Shown: piece after piece, positions 26,406 to 36,459 of the stretch | Position numbering within the stretch: position 1 is the stretch's first letter | How the letters are laid out: each line of letters opens with the position of its first letter | Source of the DNA: Lentisphaera araneosa HTCC2155 | GTDB lineage: Bacteria; Verrucomicrobiota; Lentisphaeria; Lentisphaerales; Lentisphaeraceae | Assembly: GCF_000170755.1 (NCBI RefSeq) | Contig: NZ_ABCK01000002.1 | Coordinates: forward strand, 306,644-370,643 | Length of the DNA stretch: 64,000 bases | Direction: 5' to 3' | Program-made: the position numbers and the translations under genes | The notes under the pieces: generated by a model | Told to the model about the DNA's origin: nothing | The model's database searches: none | The model's input: the letters and a program-made list of their open reading frames with translations, nothing else

Positions 26406-26922
26406 AACGCGTTCCTTTGTTTAGCATGTATCAATATATTCCATAATAAATACTTTCTAAAAAGAAATAACTACTTATCTCAAAAAAAGCAAAAGAAAGT
26501 TCTTCATCAAAAAATATGTTTTCTGTCTATTATATAAGAGTATTATGTTTATTTAATATTTAGTATATATAGAGCCTGTTAATAGTGTGGATAAGTTTTT
26601 ATTTAGTTAATTATTAATGATTTATACAAAAAAATACTTGTTGATGGTATTGTTAATTAGTGTTGTTTATATTTGTTCGTAAGTCCTAATTCCATTTCTC
26701 CACAAAGTTATCAATAAAGTTTTTAACATTATCAACAGTTATTATGGACAGGTTTTGAACATCCCTCTGTTAATAACTTTTTTTAGCTTTAAGAAGCTTT
26801 ATTGAATTTTATCTTCATCACTAAGTTAGCGTTTTCCTTAGTATTTATATACCATCTTATTTAGCTATATGTAAAGACAGGAGTAATTTTTTTAATAATA
26901 TAAAAAATTAACTAGGTAAAAA
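26406..26922. promoter_or_regulatory. AT-rich spacer with a DnaA-box cluster
   Basis: About 515 bp without genes, very AT-rich. It holds one perfect DnaA box on the minus strand (TGTGGATAA, 26586-26594) and three near matches: TTCTCCACA (26696-26704), TTATCAATA (26708-26716) and TTATCAACA (26729-26737). It also includes the asnS promoter region. The cluster could be an origin, a DnaA-titration site or DnaA-controlled promoter; the sequence alone does not decide. Confidence 0.45.
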
Positions 26923-28302
26923 ATGCTTTTAATTAAAGAATTGGATAAAAGTAAAGTCGGTGAATCAATTAGTTTAGCTGGTTGGCTAAGAACTAAACGA
27001 GATTCTAAGGGTGGCTTTTCTTTTTTAGAAATTAATGATGGTTCATCTTTTAAAGGGATTCAGGTAATTGCAGATCAAAATTTAGATAATTATGATGATG
27101 TGAAATCACTCCACACCGGAGCTTCATTAAAGCTTACGGGAAAACTTGTAGAATCACCGGGTAAAGGTCAATCTTTTGAGCTCCAAGCGGAGTCCATATT
27201 AATTTATGGAAATACGGATCAATCTTACCTTTTACAGAAGGGAAGAATTAATTTTGAAACTCTGAGGGAGTCAGCACATTTACGTTGCCGAACGAATAGC
27301 ATTGGTGCAGTTATGCGCGTGCGCAATCAATTGAGCAAAGCGACACATGACTTCTTTCAAAACCGTCATTTTTTAAATTTACATACACCTATTATAACAG
27401 CTTCCGATTGTGAAGGTGCTGGCCAGATGTTCCAAGTCACGACTTTAGATATGGATAAGCCACCAAAAAATGACTTAAACAAAGTAGATTATAAGAAAGA
27501 TTTTTTTGGTAAAAAGACTCATCTTACGGTAAGTGGTCAACTCAATGGAGAAACTTATGCTTGTGGCTTGGGCAGAATTTATACTTTTGGACCCACTTTT
27601 AGAGCGGAAAATTCGAATACTTCTCGGCATTTAAGTGAGTTCTGGATGGTGGAACCCGAGGCGGCTTTTTTTGAACTCGAAGAAAATGCGGACTTAGCAA
27701 GAGATTACCTTAAGTATTGTTTCAAGAGTGTTTTAGAAACGAGTGCAGATGATTTAGAATTCTTTGATCAAAGAATTGAGAAGGGAATCATCACTAAGTT
27801 AGAAACTTTATCTGATGCAGAATTTACTAGAATTACTTATACTGAAGCGGTTAAACTTTTAGAGAAGACGGATAAAAAATTCGAGTTTCCAGTAAAATGG
27901 GGAATAGACCTTCAGAGTGAACACGAACGTTATTTGACTGAAGAAATTTTTAAACAACCTGTGATTGTGACTGATTATCCAAAAGATATTAAAGCCTTTT
28001 ACATGAAGCTCAATGATGATGAGAAAACTGTACGTGCGCTGGATGTATTATGTCCGCAAATTGGTGAAATTATTGGCGGGAGTCAGCGAGAAGAAAATTT
28101 AGATTTACTTTTAAATCGAATGAAAACTCTAGATTTAAATCCAGAAGACTACTCTTGGTATCTAGATTTGCGTCGTTATGGCTCGGTTCCTCACTCAGGT
28201 TTTGGTTTAGGTTTTGAAAGACTGGTTCAATTTTGTACAGGAATGAGCAATATTCGTGATGTCATTCCCTTTCCGCGCACGCCCAAAAATGCCAAATTTT
28301 AA
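26923..28302 (+). CDS. asnS: asparaginyl-tRNA synthetase
   Basis: A 459-residue class IIb synthetase. The N-terminal OB-fold anticodon-binding domain (about 15-105) begins '[26 protein letters not shown]'. The catalytic core has '[22 protein letters not shown]' (motif 2) and the C-terminal '[14 protein letters not shown]' (motif 3), ending '[16 protein letters not shown]', which separates AsnS from AspS. It charges tRNA-Asn directly in the cytoplasm. ATG at 26923 follows 'taggtaaaaa'. The downstream gene starts within about 40 bp. Confidence 0.96.
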   Translation: MLLIKELDKSKVGESISLAGWLRTKRDSKGGFSFLEINDGSSFKGIQVIADQNLDNYDDVKSLHTGASLKLTGKLVESPGKGQSFELQAESILIYGNTDQSYLLQKGRINFETLRESAHLRCRTNSIGAVMRVRNQLSKATHDFFQNRHFLNLHTPIITASDCEGAGQMFQVTTLDMDKPPKNDLNKVDYKKDFFGKKTHLTVSGQLNGETYACGLGRIYTFGPTFRAENSNTSRHLSEFWMVEPEAAFFELEENADLARDYLKYCFKSVLETSADDLEFFDQRIEKGIITKLETLSDAEFTRITYTEAVKLLEKTDKKFEFPVKWGIDLQSEHERYLTEEIFKQPVIVTDYPKDIKAFYMKLNDDEKTVRALDVLCPQIGEIIGGSQREENLDLLLNRMKTLDLNPEDYSWYLDLRRYGSVPHSGFGLGFERLVQFCTGMSNIRDVIPFPRTPKNAKF

Positions 28303-28338
28303 GAATAAATATAATTGTATAGTCATAAGGAAAGTCAT

Positions 28339-30762
28339 TTGAATAATGATTTTTTAGAAATGAAAGCTTGGATAAAAAAGTACCCCATTCAAGCACTTTT
28401 ATTCATGCTGGCTTTTCTAGCTTATCCATTAGTTTTAGTTTCTCCTCAGGGCCTGACTTTATTTCGCGAAGTATTTATGTTTCGCTTACCCATGGAACTT
28501 TTAATGTCTGGCTTGAGTTTAGCCTGGATTATAAAAAATAGTGATAAGTTCAAACTAAAAAGTTTACCTTCTTATCTAACGATGGCTTTTGTAGGCTCGG
28601 TTCTATTGAGTTATTTAATAAATCAATCGCATGGAATTGATCTATTAATGAGTCTTAACTTCATCTTAGTCATGAACTGTGTAGCAGTGAGTTTTAGTGA
28701 GGATAAATATAGATCTGGTGGCTTGTTTTTTGTTTCTGCTTTATTCTCTTTGATTTTATTAATGAACCTCATTCATTATTTTGTTTTTAATTCAAGAGTT
28801 GGTATAGCAGGAAATCAGAACTGGTTTTCAGCTATTTTGTGCACGAGTTTTCCTTTTTTTATTCATTTTATCTATTCAAATATTAAGCATAAAGCCTTGT
28901 CTTATGGCTTACTTTCATTTGTAGGAATTCTAACTTTTAGAGCTCTTTTGGTGGCTTCTTCGAGAGCGAGTTTTTTAGCCTTAGCCTTATTAATATTTTT
29001 CTTATTAATAAGGAAGTTAAATGGAAAATTAAAGCTCATAATCTTGTTAGCTCTCTTTTGTGTTCCCGTATTAGTTCCAAAGCTATTTCCCGAAAAGTAT
29101 GAGAAGTTCCTGATTAATGATATAAGAAAAGAGTTGTGGACCAGCAATGCCTATGTAATAAAGGATAATTTACTTGGAGTTGGCCAAGGAAACTTCAAAA
29201 AATCCTTCACAAATTATACTCAAGAAGGCTATAAAAAACATCTCATTAATTCTGATGAAACTACTCATCCTCACAATCAATTTATACTGGTGGCGATAGA
29301 AGATGGTTTGATAGCCTGTTTAGCACTTATGTTGATTTGTTTATTTTTGTTAAATAGATCAAAAAATGCAGATAGAGATGAATGGCCCTTTTTAGCAGCC
29401 TTTTTCATTTTATTGATACAAGGATTTTTCGATAAAGTTTTAAGCATGCCTCCCATGTCAATGACCATGGGCTTATGCGCTGCTTATTTATGGCGAAATG
29501 AAGTGAGTTTCAAAGTTTGCGATGGCTGCCCAAACAGGAAAAAATACTTAACTTATGCCTCGTATGCATTTACTGCCCTCTTATCTTTCTTATTTATTCG
29601 AGATAGCTTAGCTCAATTAAAATACCGAGAAGCTTTTATCATTTTTAAAGATGCTAAAACTGAGAACTATACTGAAGGTCGTCAGTTATTAGAAGATGCA
29701 GTGAAGTATAGAGCTCGAGACCTAGATTATAAATACACTCTTATGCGAGCTTATGGTCAGTCTTTAAATTTACCTGAAGAAGCCCTAAAAATAGCTTTAG
29801 AAATCAGCGAAATTTCTCCCAGTTATAAACGCATCAATCGCCACTTGGCTAATTTTTATACAATGAAAGGTGATTCAGCTAAAGTTGAGTTTTATAGAGA
29901 AAAAGATTTTTACGATTTTCCTTGGGACCTCAATTCAATTATTGAGCTCATTAATACAAAAATTAGTTTAGGCAAGACTCAAGAAATCGATGAATTAGTC
30001 AAAGAACTAAAAACGGTTACTGAAGATAGATTTTTAGCTTACTCAAAATATTATTTCGCTGATTTAGATGAATTTAGAAATCAATGGCAAAAGCAAGATA
30101 CTTACAAGAAGTGGTACACATATACTGAAATTCGATTACGTGCTTTACAGTTTGATGAAGCTACGGATAAATTTTTTAATATGTCTAATAAGTATCCCGA
30201 GTTAAAATCCTATTATAATTATGGTTTCAATAAGTTAGGTGCTGAATTTTGGTTAGAAATGCAGAAGTTAAATAAGCTTTTTTCTAATCAATCTATAGAT
30301 GAGATTTTTAATGAATTTAAAAATAAATATGAGATAGATAATAGTTTAAAATACAGTTCTCCAAAAATATCATTAAAGCAGAAGAAGCTATCTTCAGTTT
30401 CTTATTATAGTTTGCTTGCAGTAGTTCTAAGACAAAAAGGAATTTTGAGTTCACTGATGATAAAAGGAAATGATTGTTTAGGCTTAGTTTATATAGAAAA
30501 TGGTCAAACAAAAGTTTTTGATACTAGGAGCAGAGCTTTAAATGAAACGGATAAAAAAGTAGATTTATATAGCTTTTATTATCCCCAAAACTGCTCTCTA
30601 AGAAATTACCTATTATCGACTATCTTAAATAGTGATGATAAGTTTTATGAACTCTCACCCTGGCCTATTATTGATATAATTAAGTTTAACCAAATGAGTG
30701 GTCTGAAGGTAAAATCTGTATTGCCCCATCCTTTTGCTGAAATGAATGAAAAGCTAAAGTAA
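28339..30762 (+). CDS. O-antigen ligase-like membrane protein with helical-repeat C-terminus
   Basis: About 807 residues. TTG at 28339 is preferred since 'aaggaaag' lies 5 bp upstream; ATG 28360 is the alternative. The N-terminal half has roughly ten membrane helices and the Wzy_C/O-antigen-ligase region 'GIAGNQNWFSAILC', 'SSRASFLALALLIF', 'LLGVGQGNFKKSF' and 'HPHNQFILVAIEDGL'. The C-terminal ~400 residues are soluble, with TPR-like helices ('ISPSYKRINRHLANFYTMKGD') and a final compact domain. Wzy/WaaL-type enzymes join glycans on periplasmic lipid carriers. Whether this one ligates lipopolysaccharide or another polymer is open. Two bp before the TatD-like gene. Confidence 0.8.
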   Translation: MNNDFLEMKAWIKKYPIQALLFMLAFLAYPLVLVSPQGLTLFREVFMFRLPMELLMSGLSLAWIIKNSDKFKLKSLPSYLTMAFVGSVLLSYLINQSHGIDLLMSLNFILVMNCVAVSFSEDKYRSGGLFFVSALFSLILLMNLIHYFVFNSRVGIAGNQNWFSAILCTSFPFFIHFIYSNIKHKALSYGLLSFVGILTFRALLVASSRASFLALALLIFFLLIRKLNGKLKLIILLALFCVPVLVPKLFPEKYEKFLINDIRKELWTSNAYVIKDNLLGVGQGNFKKSFTNYTQEGYKKHLINSDETTHPHNQFILVAIEDGLIACLALMLICLFLLNRSKNADRDEWPFLAAFFILLIQGFFDKVLSMPPMSMTMGLCAAYLWRNEVSFKVCDGCPNRKKYLTYASYAFTALLSFLFIRDSLAQLKYREAFIIFKDAKTENYTEGRQLLEDAVKYRARDLDYKYTLMRAYGQSLNLPEEALKIALEISEISPSYKRINRHLANFYTMKGDSAKVEFYREKDFYDFPWDLNSIIELINTKISLGKTQEIDELVKELKTVTEDRFLAYSKYYFADLDEFRNQWQKQDTYKKWYTYTEIRLRALQFDEATDKFFNMSNKYPELKSYYNYGFNKLGAEFWLEMQKLNKLFSNQSIDEIFNEFKNKYEIDNSLKYSSPKISLKQKKLSSVSYYSLLAVVLRQKGILSSLMIKGNDCLGLVYIENGQTKVFDTRSRALNETDKKVDLYSFYYPQNCSLRNYLLSTILNSDDKFYELSPWPIIDIIKFNQMSGLKVKSVLPHPFAEMNEKLK

Positions 30763-30763
30763 A

Positions 30764-31483
30764 ATGTTTTGGAAAAAGCACAGTTCTCAACTGAGTGATG
30801 CTCATTGTCATTTATTAGATTATGAAGAATTACCAGAAGTAAGTGTGCCAACTTTTTGTGTAACAACTCGGCCTGAGCAATTTTGCGAAGCTCGCAAATT
30901 AGCTGAACAAAATTCTTTAATCACTGCGGGTTTGGGGCTTTTTCCCCTTTATATAAAAGATGAAATTGAAGATTTAAAGGCTTTTGAAAAACAATTGGAA
31001 TTGACTCGTTTCATTGGTGAAGTTGGCTTAGATTTCACAGTTGAAGAAGATTTGCGAAATAGGCAAATCAAAGTTTTTGAGAGAATTATTGACTTAGCCG
31101 AAGCAAAAGGAAATTGTGTTTTGAGCCTTCATTCGCGTCGATCAGCTGAAAAAGTTATGGAAATGATCCAATCTCGGAAGGCGACTTTTATCCTGCATTG
31201 GTATTCTGGCCCTTTAGATTTACTCAAAAATTTAAGAGAAAATATTTATATATCTTTAAACCCAGCAATGATTAAATCTCGTACGGGTAAAAAGATTTTG
31301 AGAACGATTGATTTATCTCATGTGCTTTTGGAATCAGATGCTCCCTACGTCAAAATGAATGATGGTCAGTATGGTTCTCAATTGACGTCTCGAGTGGTTG
31401 ATTCACTCTCATTGATTCGAGGTATTCCCGCCGAGGAAATTTTGAAAAAAATTAAGGAGAATTATCAGAAAATATTTACTTAA
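30764..31483 (+). CDS. TatD-family metal-dependent hydrolase
   Basis: A 239-residue TIM-barrel amidohydrolase. Metal ligands are visible as 'LSDAHCHLLD' (HxH), 'FIGEVGLDFT' (Glu), 'CVLSLHSRR' (His), 'TFILHWYSG' (His) and 'VLLESDAPYV' (Asp), the order of TatD DNases. Slightly shorter than E. coli TatD (260), with the segment before the Glu reduced. It may act as a 3'-5' nuclease or another hydrolase. It follows the O-antigen-ligase-like gene by one base pair, suggesting co-transcription. Confidence 0.85.
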   Translation: MFWKKHSSQLSDAHCHLLDYEELPEVSVPTFCVTTRPEQFCEARKLAEQNSLITAGLGLFPLYIKDEIEDLKAFEKQLELTRFIGEVGLDFTVEEDLRNRQIKVFERIIDLAEAKGNCVLSLHSRRSAEKVMEMIQSRKATFILHWYSGPLDLLKNLRENIYISLNPAMIKSRTGKKILRTIDLSHVLLESDAPYVKMNDGQYGSQLTSRVVDSLSLIRGIPAEEILKKIKENYQKIFT

Positions 31484-31589
31484 ACCTCTTCATTTTCAAA
31501 AAAGCTAAGGTTTTTTTGAGCTTAACTAACAAGTTTGAGCTTGTGTGCTAAATTACGCGCGAATTTTTTATAAGCTTAAGGAAACTAAT

Positions 31590-34289
31590 ATGTTGAGTTC
31601 AAAAGAGATTAGACAAAGTTATTTTGATTTTTTTAAATCGAAACAACACACTCTGGTATCTTCGGCAAGTTTAATGCCGGATAGTCCAAACCTACTTTTT
31701 ACTAATGCTGGTATGAATCAGTTTGTTCCCATCTTTTTGGGTGAAAAAAAGTGTCCCTACACTCCTGGAAGAGCAACAGATACACAAAAATGTATTCGTG
31801 CAGGCGGTAAGCACAATGACTTGGAAGATGTGGGTATGGATACTTACCACCACACTTTCTTTGAGATGTTGGGCAACTGGTCTTTTAATGATTACTTCAA
31901 AAAAGAAGCTATTGAATACGCTTGGGAATACTTAACTAAAGTTTGTAAGATTCCTAAAGAACGTCTTTATGCAACAGTTTATCAACCAGATAAATCTAGT
32001 GGTGATCCGGCTGATTTTGACCAAGAAGCTTACGATATTTGGGCAGATATTTTTAAGGCTGATGGTTTAGATCCAAAAGTTCACATTGTGAATGGCGATA
32101 AAAAAGATAACTTCTGGATGATGGGTGAAACGGGTCCTTGCGGTCCTTGTACTGAACTTCACATCGATTTGACTCCAGCTGGAGATACAAAAGGTTCCTT
32201 AGTTAATATGGATACTGATAAATGTATCGAAATTTGGAACTTGGTTTTCATTCAAATGAATGCGAATCCAGACGGAACTTTCTCAGATCTACCGACTAAA
32301 AATGTCGATACGGGTATGGGTTTTGAACGTTTAGCTTCAATTATTTTGAACACTAAAAATTTCACCGATTTCAACGGTATTATTTCTAATTATGAAACAG
32401 ATATCTTTACGCCTATCTTTGATAAGTTGACTGATATTTCTGGTAAAAAATACACATCTACTCTTCCTGAAAAAAATGAATTAGGTTATTTTGTCGCTGC
32501 TAACGATCAGGAAATGGTCGATATTGCTTTCCGCGTTATTGCCGATCACATTCGTACGCTTTCTTTCTCTATTGCCGATGGTATTCAGCCTGGTAATGGC
32601 GACCGTAATTATGTTTTACGTCGCATACTTCGTCGCGCAGTTCGCTATGGTCGCACTATTGGTTTGGAGAAACCTTTCTTCTATGAGTTAGTTGATACTT
32701 TGGCTGATCAAATGGGAGAAATTTTCCCTGAATTAGCGAAAGGTCGTCAACACGTTAAGACTGTGATTAAGAGTGAAGAAGAAGCTTTCAATAGAACTTT
32801 AGATCGTGGTATCAATCTTTTTGAAAGTGAAATTTCTAAGCTCAAAAAAGGCGATAGCATTTCTGCTGCTTTTGCTTTCCGTTTAGCTGATGAACAAGGT
32901 TTCCCGCTCGATTTAACTGAATTGATGGCGCGTGAACAAGGTTATAAAGTTGATGTAGATGGTTTTGAAAAGTTGATGAATGAACAGCGTGATCGCGCTC
33001 GTGCGGCTCAAAAGAAAGAAATCATTTCACTCTCCGAAATCAAAACAACTGAGCCAACTGAGTTCATTGGATATGAAGAAGACAATTCAAATGAAGCTCA
33101 AGTTAAAGAAGTTATCAAAATGAAAAATGGCTTAGCAGTTATTTTTGATTCCTCAGTATGTTACCCAGAAATGGGTGGTCAAGTGGGTGATAGCGGAACG
33201 ATTGCGGCTGGTGGTAAACTTTATCAAATTAAAGATACCCAGAAAAATGGTGATGCAACGCTTCATTACTTAGTGGGCGATGAAGCTCCTGAAGAAGGCG
33301 AAAAAGTTATTGTTTCTTACGATATTGAGCGTCGTGATAAAATCAGAAAAAATCACACAGCAACTCATCTACTTCACAAAGCTCTTCAGGATTTATTAGG
33401 TGAGCACGTAGAACAGAAGGGTTCCTTGGTAGCTGCTGATTATTTGCGTTTTGACTTCTCTCATCATCAAGGTTTAAAAGCTGATGAAATTGAAAAACTC
33501 GAGCTCTTAATCAATGAAAAAGTTATCCTTAACTCAGCTGTTGAAACTCATTTAAAGAATATTGATGAAGCGAAAGCAATGGGTGCTATGGCACTCTTTG
33601 GCGAAAAATATGATGATGATGTCAGAGTCGTTAAAATTGATGACTTTTCTTTAGAACTCTGCGGTGGAACTCACGTCAAACGTACGGGTGATATTGGCTT
33701 ATTCAAAATTACTTCAGAAGGTTCTGTTTCTGCCGGTATTCGCCGTATCGAAGCTATCACGGGTATGGATGCGGTTAAATACGCTCTTAACTCAAATAAA
33801 GTTCTCCAAGGTTTAGCAGGCGATTTAAAATGTAAAGTTGATACGATTCCAGAAAGAGTCGATAAGCTCTCTAGCAATGCTAAAAGTTTACAAAAAGAGT
33901 TAGACGAGGCCAAATCCAAGTTAGTCGCTTTAGAGGCTGATTCATTGCTTGAAAAGGCTGAGGAGATCAATGGTATCAAAGTGCTCATGCTAAAAGTAGA
34001 TAATGACGCTGCAACACTCAAAGATATGACCCATAGCCTTCGTAAGAAAATTGGCTCGGGAATTGTTGTTTTTGCGTCTTCCGCAAATGGCAAAGTTGTC
34101 TTAACATCTGGTGTTTCAGACGACTTAACTAAGCAAGGTTTCAAAGCTGGCGAGATTGTTAGCATTGCAGCTAAGCAAGTCGGCGGTGGCGGCGGTGGTG
34201 CCCCTACATTTGCTCAGGCAGGTGGACGTATGCCAGAAGCTATTCCATCAGCGTTTAAAGCCGTTAAAGAGCTTATTGAGAGTAAGTAA
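31590..34289 (+). CDS. alaS: alanyl-tRNA synthetase
   Basis: An 899-residue enzyme. ATG at 31590 with 'aaggaaa' upstream gives MLSSKEIRQSYFDFFKSKQH, the standard start; a longer frame from 31545 is unlikely. Class II core: 'TNAGMNQFVPIFLG', 'RATDTQKCIRAGGKHNDLEDVG', 'NWSFNDYFKKEAI'. Editing domain: 'KNHTATHLLHKAL' (HxxxH) and 'ELCGGTHVKRTGDIG' (C-x3-H). C-Ala tail: 'GGGGGGAPTFAQAGG'. All zinc and catalytic motifs are present. Followed by a strong two-way terminator. Confidence 0.97.
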   Translation: MLSSKEIRQSYFDFFKSKQHTLVSSASLMPDSPNLLFTNAGMNQFVPIFLGEKKCPYTPGRATDTQKCIRAGGKHNDLEDVGMDTYHHTFFEMLGNWSFNDYFKKEAIEYAWEYLTKVCKIPKERLYATVYQPDKSSGDPADFDQEAYDIWADIFKADGLDPKVHIVNGDKKDNFWMMGETGPCGPCTELHIDLTPAGDTKGSLVNMDTDKCIEIWNLVFIQMNANPDGTFSDLPTKNVDTGMGFERLASIILNTKNFTDFNGIISNYETDIFTPIFDKLTDISGKKYTSTLPEKNELGYFVAANDQEMVDIAFRVIADHIRTLSFSIADGIQPGNGDRNYVLRRILRRAVRYGRTIGLEKPFFYELVDTLADQMGEIFPELAKGRQHVKTVIKSEEEAFNRTLDRGINLFESEISKLKKGDSISAAFAFRLADEQGFPLDLTELMAREQGYKVDVDGFEKLMNEQRDRARAAQKKEIISLSEIKTTEPTEFIGYEEDNSNEAQVKEVIKMKNGLAVIFDSSVCYPEMGGQVGDSGTIAAGGKLYQIKDTQKNGDATLHYLVGDEAPEEGEKVIVSYDIERRDKIRKNHTATHLLHKALQDLLGEHVEQKGSLVAADYLRFDFSHHQGLKADEIEKLELLINEKVILNSAVETHLKNIDEAKAMGAMALFGEKYDDDVRVVKIDDFSLELCGGTHVKRTGDIGLFKITSEGSVSAGIRRIEAITGMDAVKYALNSNKVLQGLAGDLKCKVDTIPERVDKLSSNAKSLQKELDEAKSKLVALEADSLLEKAEEINGIKVLMLKVDNDAATLKDMTHSLRKKIGSGIVVFASSANGKVVLTSGVSDDLTKQGFKAGEIVSIAAKQVGGGGGGAPTFAQAGGRMPEAIPSAFKAVKELIESK

Positions 34290-34310
34290 AACTTATTTAC
34301 ATAAGCAATA

Positions 34311-34341
34311 AAAAAGCCGAGTTAAATAACTCGGCTTTTTT
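34311..34341. terminator. bidirectional terminator between alaS and amaP-like gene
   Basis: A perfect 14-bp stem, aaaaagccgagtta (34311-34324) and its complement (34327-34340), with a 2-base loop and A/T runs on both sides, so it serves the two convergent transcripts. Confidence 0.93.
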
Positions 34342-34362
34342 GTGCAATGATGAAAGACTTAA

Positions 34363-34869
34363 TTAATTTAATTCTTCAGCAGTTTCATCTATTTTTTCTA
34401 AGAGTTTTTGATTTTGCTTTTCCAAAGTTTTTTCTTTGGTTTTAAAATCTTTGACAATGATATCAACTTTTTCTAAGTTGTCGATACCAAGTCTTTCCGA
34501 GACTTGTTGGAAGACTATATCGTGAATAGCTTTGACAGTTTCAGTTACGTTAGCTCCAGGAGGAACTGAAATATAAACAGTTAGATAGTGATTGGCTTTT
34601 TTACTGTAGATAAAGACTTTCTGAACTTGAGCCTGAACTCGACCAGAAAGAACTTTATTTATGAAGTCCGAAATGGCTGTTTGGTGGATAAGGATATCAC
34701 CCCTATCACCTTTGATATAGACGCCTTTAGGTTTTCTTGACTTCTTTAAAAAAGAAAGAAACCTTACGAATATAACAAAAATTATTCCAACGAGAACACC
34801 TAAGTAAAATTTAAGTGTCGCATCGCTAGAGTTAACTATATCAGAAAGCTGTTTGAGGATATCCTGCAA
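34363..34869 (-). CDS. AmaP-like alkaline-shock membrane anchor
   Basis: A 168-residue protein. TTG at 34869 directly follows the stop of the Asp23-type gene. One N-terminal membrane helix lies at about 18-40 ('FYLGVLVGIIFVIFVRFLSF'), then an Asp23-like alpha/beta domain ('GDILIHQTAISDFINKVLSG', 'YLTVYISVPPGANVTETV') and a charged coiled-coil tail. In Firmicutes AmaP anchors Asp23 at the membrane (family knowledge). Here only the first helix is obvious, so membrane anchoring with the domain facing the cytoplasm is inferred. Confidence 0.75.
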   Translation of the reverse strand: MQDILKQLSDIVNSSDATLKFYLGVLVGIIFVIFVRFLSFLKKSRKPKGVYIKGDRGDILIHQTAISDFINKVLSGRVQAQVQKVFIYSKKANHYLTVYISVPPGANVTETVKAIHDIVFQQVSERLGIDNLEKVDIIVKDFKTKEKTLEKQNQKLLEKIDETAEELN

Positions 34870-35280
34870 TTAAGCTTCTTCCTCTACTTCCTGTTCTTCA
34901 ACATCTTCGACTTTTACAACGTTGTGGATACGAACGTTAACAGAAGAAACTGTTTGACCCGTCATATCTTTAATTGAAGCAGTTACTTTTTTCTGAATGT
35001 TTTCAACAACTTTAGGAATGAAAACACCAAACTTAATAACCAAGTTAATCGTCACAGTGACGTCAGAACTTTCTTCGTCAATATCGACGTGAATGGGACT
35101 GTCACTCGTTTTCTTACCAATTAAGTTTGCGAGTCCGCCGACAATGCCTGAATTAGCAAATTGAACGACTTCTTCAATTTCTAGTACAGTACTGCTTACA
35201 ATTGAGCTGTAGACGTCTTCAGAAATATGAATACCGTTTTTAACAGAATTATTTAAATTTACATCACTTGATTCAGACAT
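34870..35280 (-). CDS. Asp23/Gls24-family envelope stress protein
   Basis: A 136-residue protein with the family core: 'GIHISEDVYSSIVSSTVLEIEEVV', 'VTINLVIKFGVFIPKVVENIQKKV', 'SVNVRIHNVV', and a strongly acidic C-terminus. Asp23 proteins form assemblies under the cell membrane in Gram-positives. The pairing with a membrane-anchored relative in the next gene supports the same arrangement here. 15 bp downstream of accB; likely one operon. ATG at 35280 with 'aaggagt' style sequence in the spacer (35281-35295). Confidence 0.85.
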   Translation of the reverse strand: MSESSDVNLNNSVKNGIHISEDVYSSIVSSTVLEIEEVVQFANSGIVGGLANLIGKKTSDSPIHVDIDEESSDVTVTINLVIKFGVFIPKVVENIQKKVTASIKDMTGQTVSSVNVRIHNVVKVEDVEEQEVEEEA

Positions 35281-35295
35281 AAGGGACTCCTTAAC

Positions 35296-35730
35296 TTAGT
35301 TGGGTTTGATTTTGATGATTGCTTGACCGTACTCTACGGGAGTTCCATTATCAACTATAATCTCTACAACGGTGCCATTTACTTCAGATTTAATTTCGTT
35401 CATTACTTTCATTGCTTCAACGATACATACAGTTGAATCAGCAGTCACTTCGTCACCAACCTTGATGTAAGGAGCTGAATCAGGAGATGCTGAAGCATAA
35501 AAAGTACCAACGAGTTCAGATGTCACAATATGTAGACCTTCGTCAGAACTAGCTGCCGGAGCCGCCGCCGTAGGAGCTGAAGCTGCAACAGGAGCTGCAA
35601 TAGCTTGTACAGGAGCTGCTACAGCGCCTTTCAGTGTGATGCTGAAAGCATCACTTTCAGTGTAATCGATTTCAGAAAGTTTATATTTCTCTAAAATTTC
35701 TGCGAGTTTTTCAATATTTTCGAAGTTCAA
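35296..35730 (-). CDS. accB: acetyl-CoA carboxylase biotin carboxyl carrier protein
   Basis: A 144-residue BCCP. The N-terminal helix ('NFENIEKLAEILEKYKLSEI') docks to AccC. An Ala/Pro-rich linker covers about 36-62. The biotinyl domain carries 'VEAMKVMNEI' with biotinylated Lys108 and the thumb 'YASASPDSAPYIKVGD'. It carries CO2 during malonyl-CoA formation. The usual partner accC is not next to it; instead asp23 follows, as in Firmicutes gene order accB-accC-asp23 with accC missing. Good ribosome-binding site ('gggagagctctttt'). Confidence 0.93.
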   Translation of the reverse strand: MNFENIEKLAEILEKYKLSEIDYTESDAFSITLKGAVAAPVQAIAAPVAASAPTAAAPAASSDEGLHIVTSELVGTFYASASPDSAPYIKVGDEVTADSTVCIVEAMKVMNEIKSEVNGTVVEIIVDNGTPVEYGQAIIKIKPN

Positions 35731-35820
35731 AAGAGCTCTCCCTTTTTATAAATTTTATGTTTAAAAACGGTCTAATCTAATATGATTATAAGTATTAATC
35801 AATCTAGGTGAAAGTATTAA

Positions 35821-36459
35821 TTAATCTAAATCCGATGTATAGGTAATTTTCTTGTTATTCCCTTCGTGAATGTGCATGAAATAAGACTTATTTACAGCTT
35901 CCATAGCATTGGCATCATCAGTTATGGACAATTGCTTATCGATAACAAAGTTGATGGCTTCACTCAATTCTTTGCAATTGAATATTTGAGGTGTTTCAGC
36001 GGCGGTTAAAGAATCTCGTTTAAGAGTACGTATTCCCTGTTCATCACTAATTTTTATGGTGTCACTCACTTTTTTACAGAGAATGGCTCCCCCATGTTGA
36101 TTAGCGGATTCAAAAGTAGCTTCAATTAGATCAGAACTAATAAAAGGTCTTGCCGCATCGTGAACGGCAACAAGCGCTTGATCTGCGCAGAGTTTGAGGC
36201 CATTAAGGACTGAGTGATAACGTTCCTTACCACCGAAGGTAATTTTGACTTGAGAGAAATCGTGCTTTTCTAGCAAAGTGAGAAAATGATCTTTTTCACT
36301 TTCAGCCAAAACGATGACAATTTTTTCTTTATCAACAACTTTAGATAAGGCTTCTAATGAATGAAGAAAAACTTCTTTATCATCAAGTTTAACGAGAAGT
36401 TTATTCCCACCAAAGCGAGAACCTGAGCCTCCACAAAGTAAAACGGCAGCTTTTTCCAT
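35821..36459 (-). CDS. ispD: 2-C-methyl-D-erythritol 4-phosphate cytidylyltransferase
   Basis: A 212-residue MEP-pathway enzyme joining MEP and CTP. The nucleotide-binding start is 'AVLLCGGSGSRFGGNKLLVKL'; the usual PKQ is changed to NKL. Also 'GGKERYHSVLNGL' and 'VAVHDAARPFISSDLI', then 'SLTAAETPQIFNCKEL' and 'ITDDANAME' near the C-terminus: the full set of IspD motifs. ATG at 36459 overlaps the stop of the preceding helical-repeat gene (TAATG), so translation is coupled. Confidence 0.93.
   Translation of the reverse strand: MEKAAVLLCGGSGSRFGGNKLLVKLDDKEVFLHSLEALSKVVDKEKIVIVLAESEKDHFLTLLEKHDFSQVKITFGGKERYHSVLNGLKLCADQALVAVHDAARPFISSDLIEATFESANQHGGAILCKKVSDTIKISDEQGIRTLKRDSLTAAETPQIFNCKELSEAINFVIDKQLSITDDANAMEAVNKSYFMHIHEGNNKKITYTSDLD

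Noticed and set aside
30764..31483. TatD-like gene as part of a Qat-type defence system
   Set aside because: The neighbours are an O-antigen-ligase-like gene and alaS; no QatA, QatB or QatC partner is present.
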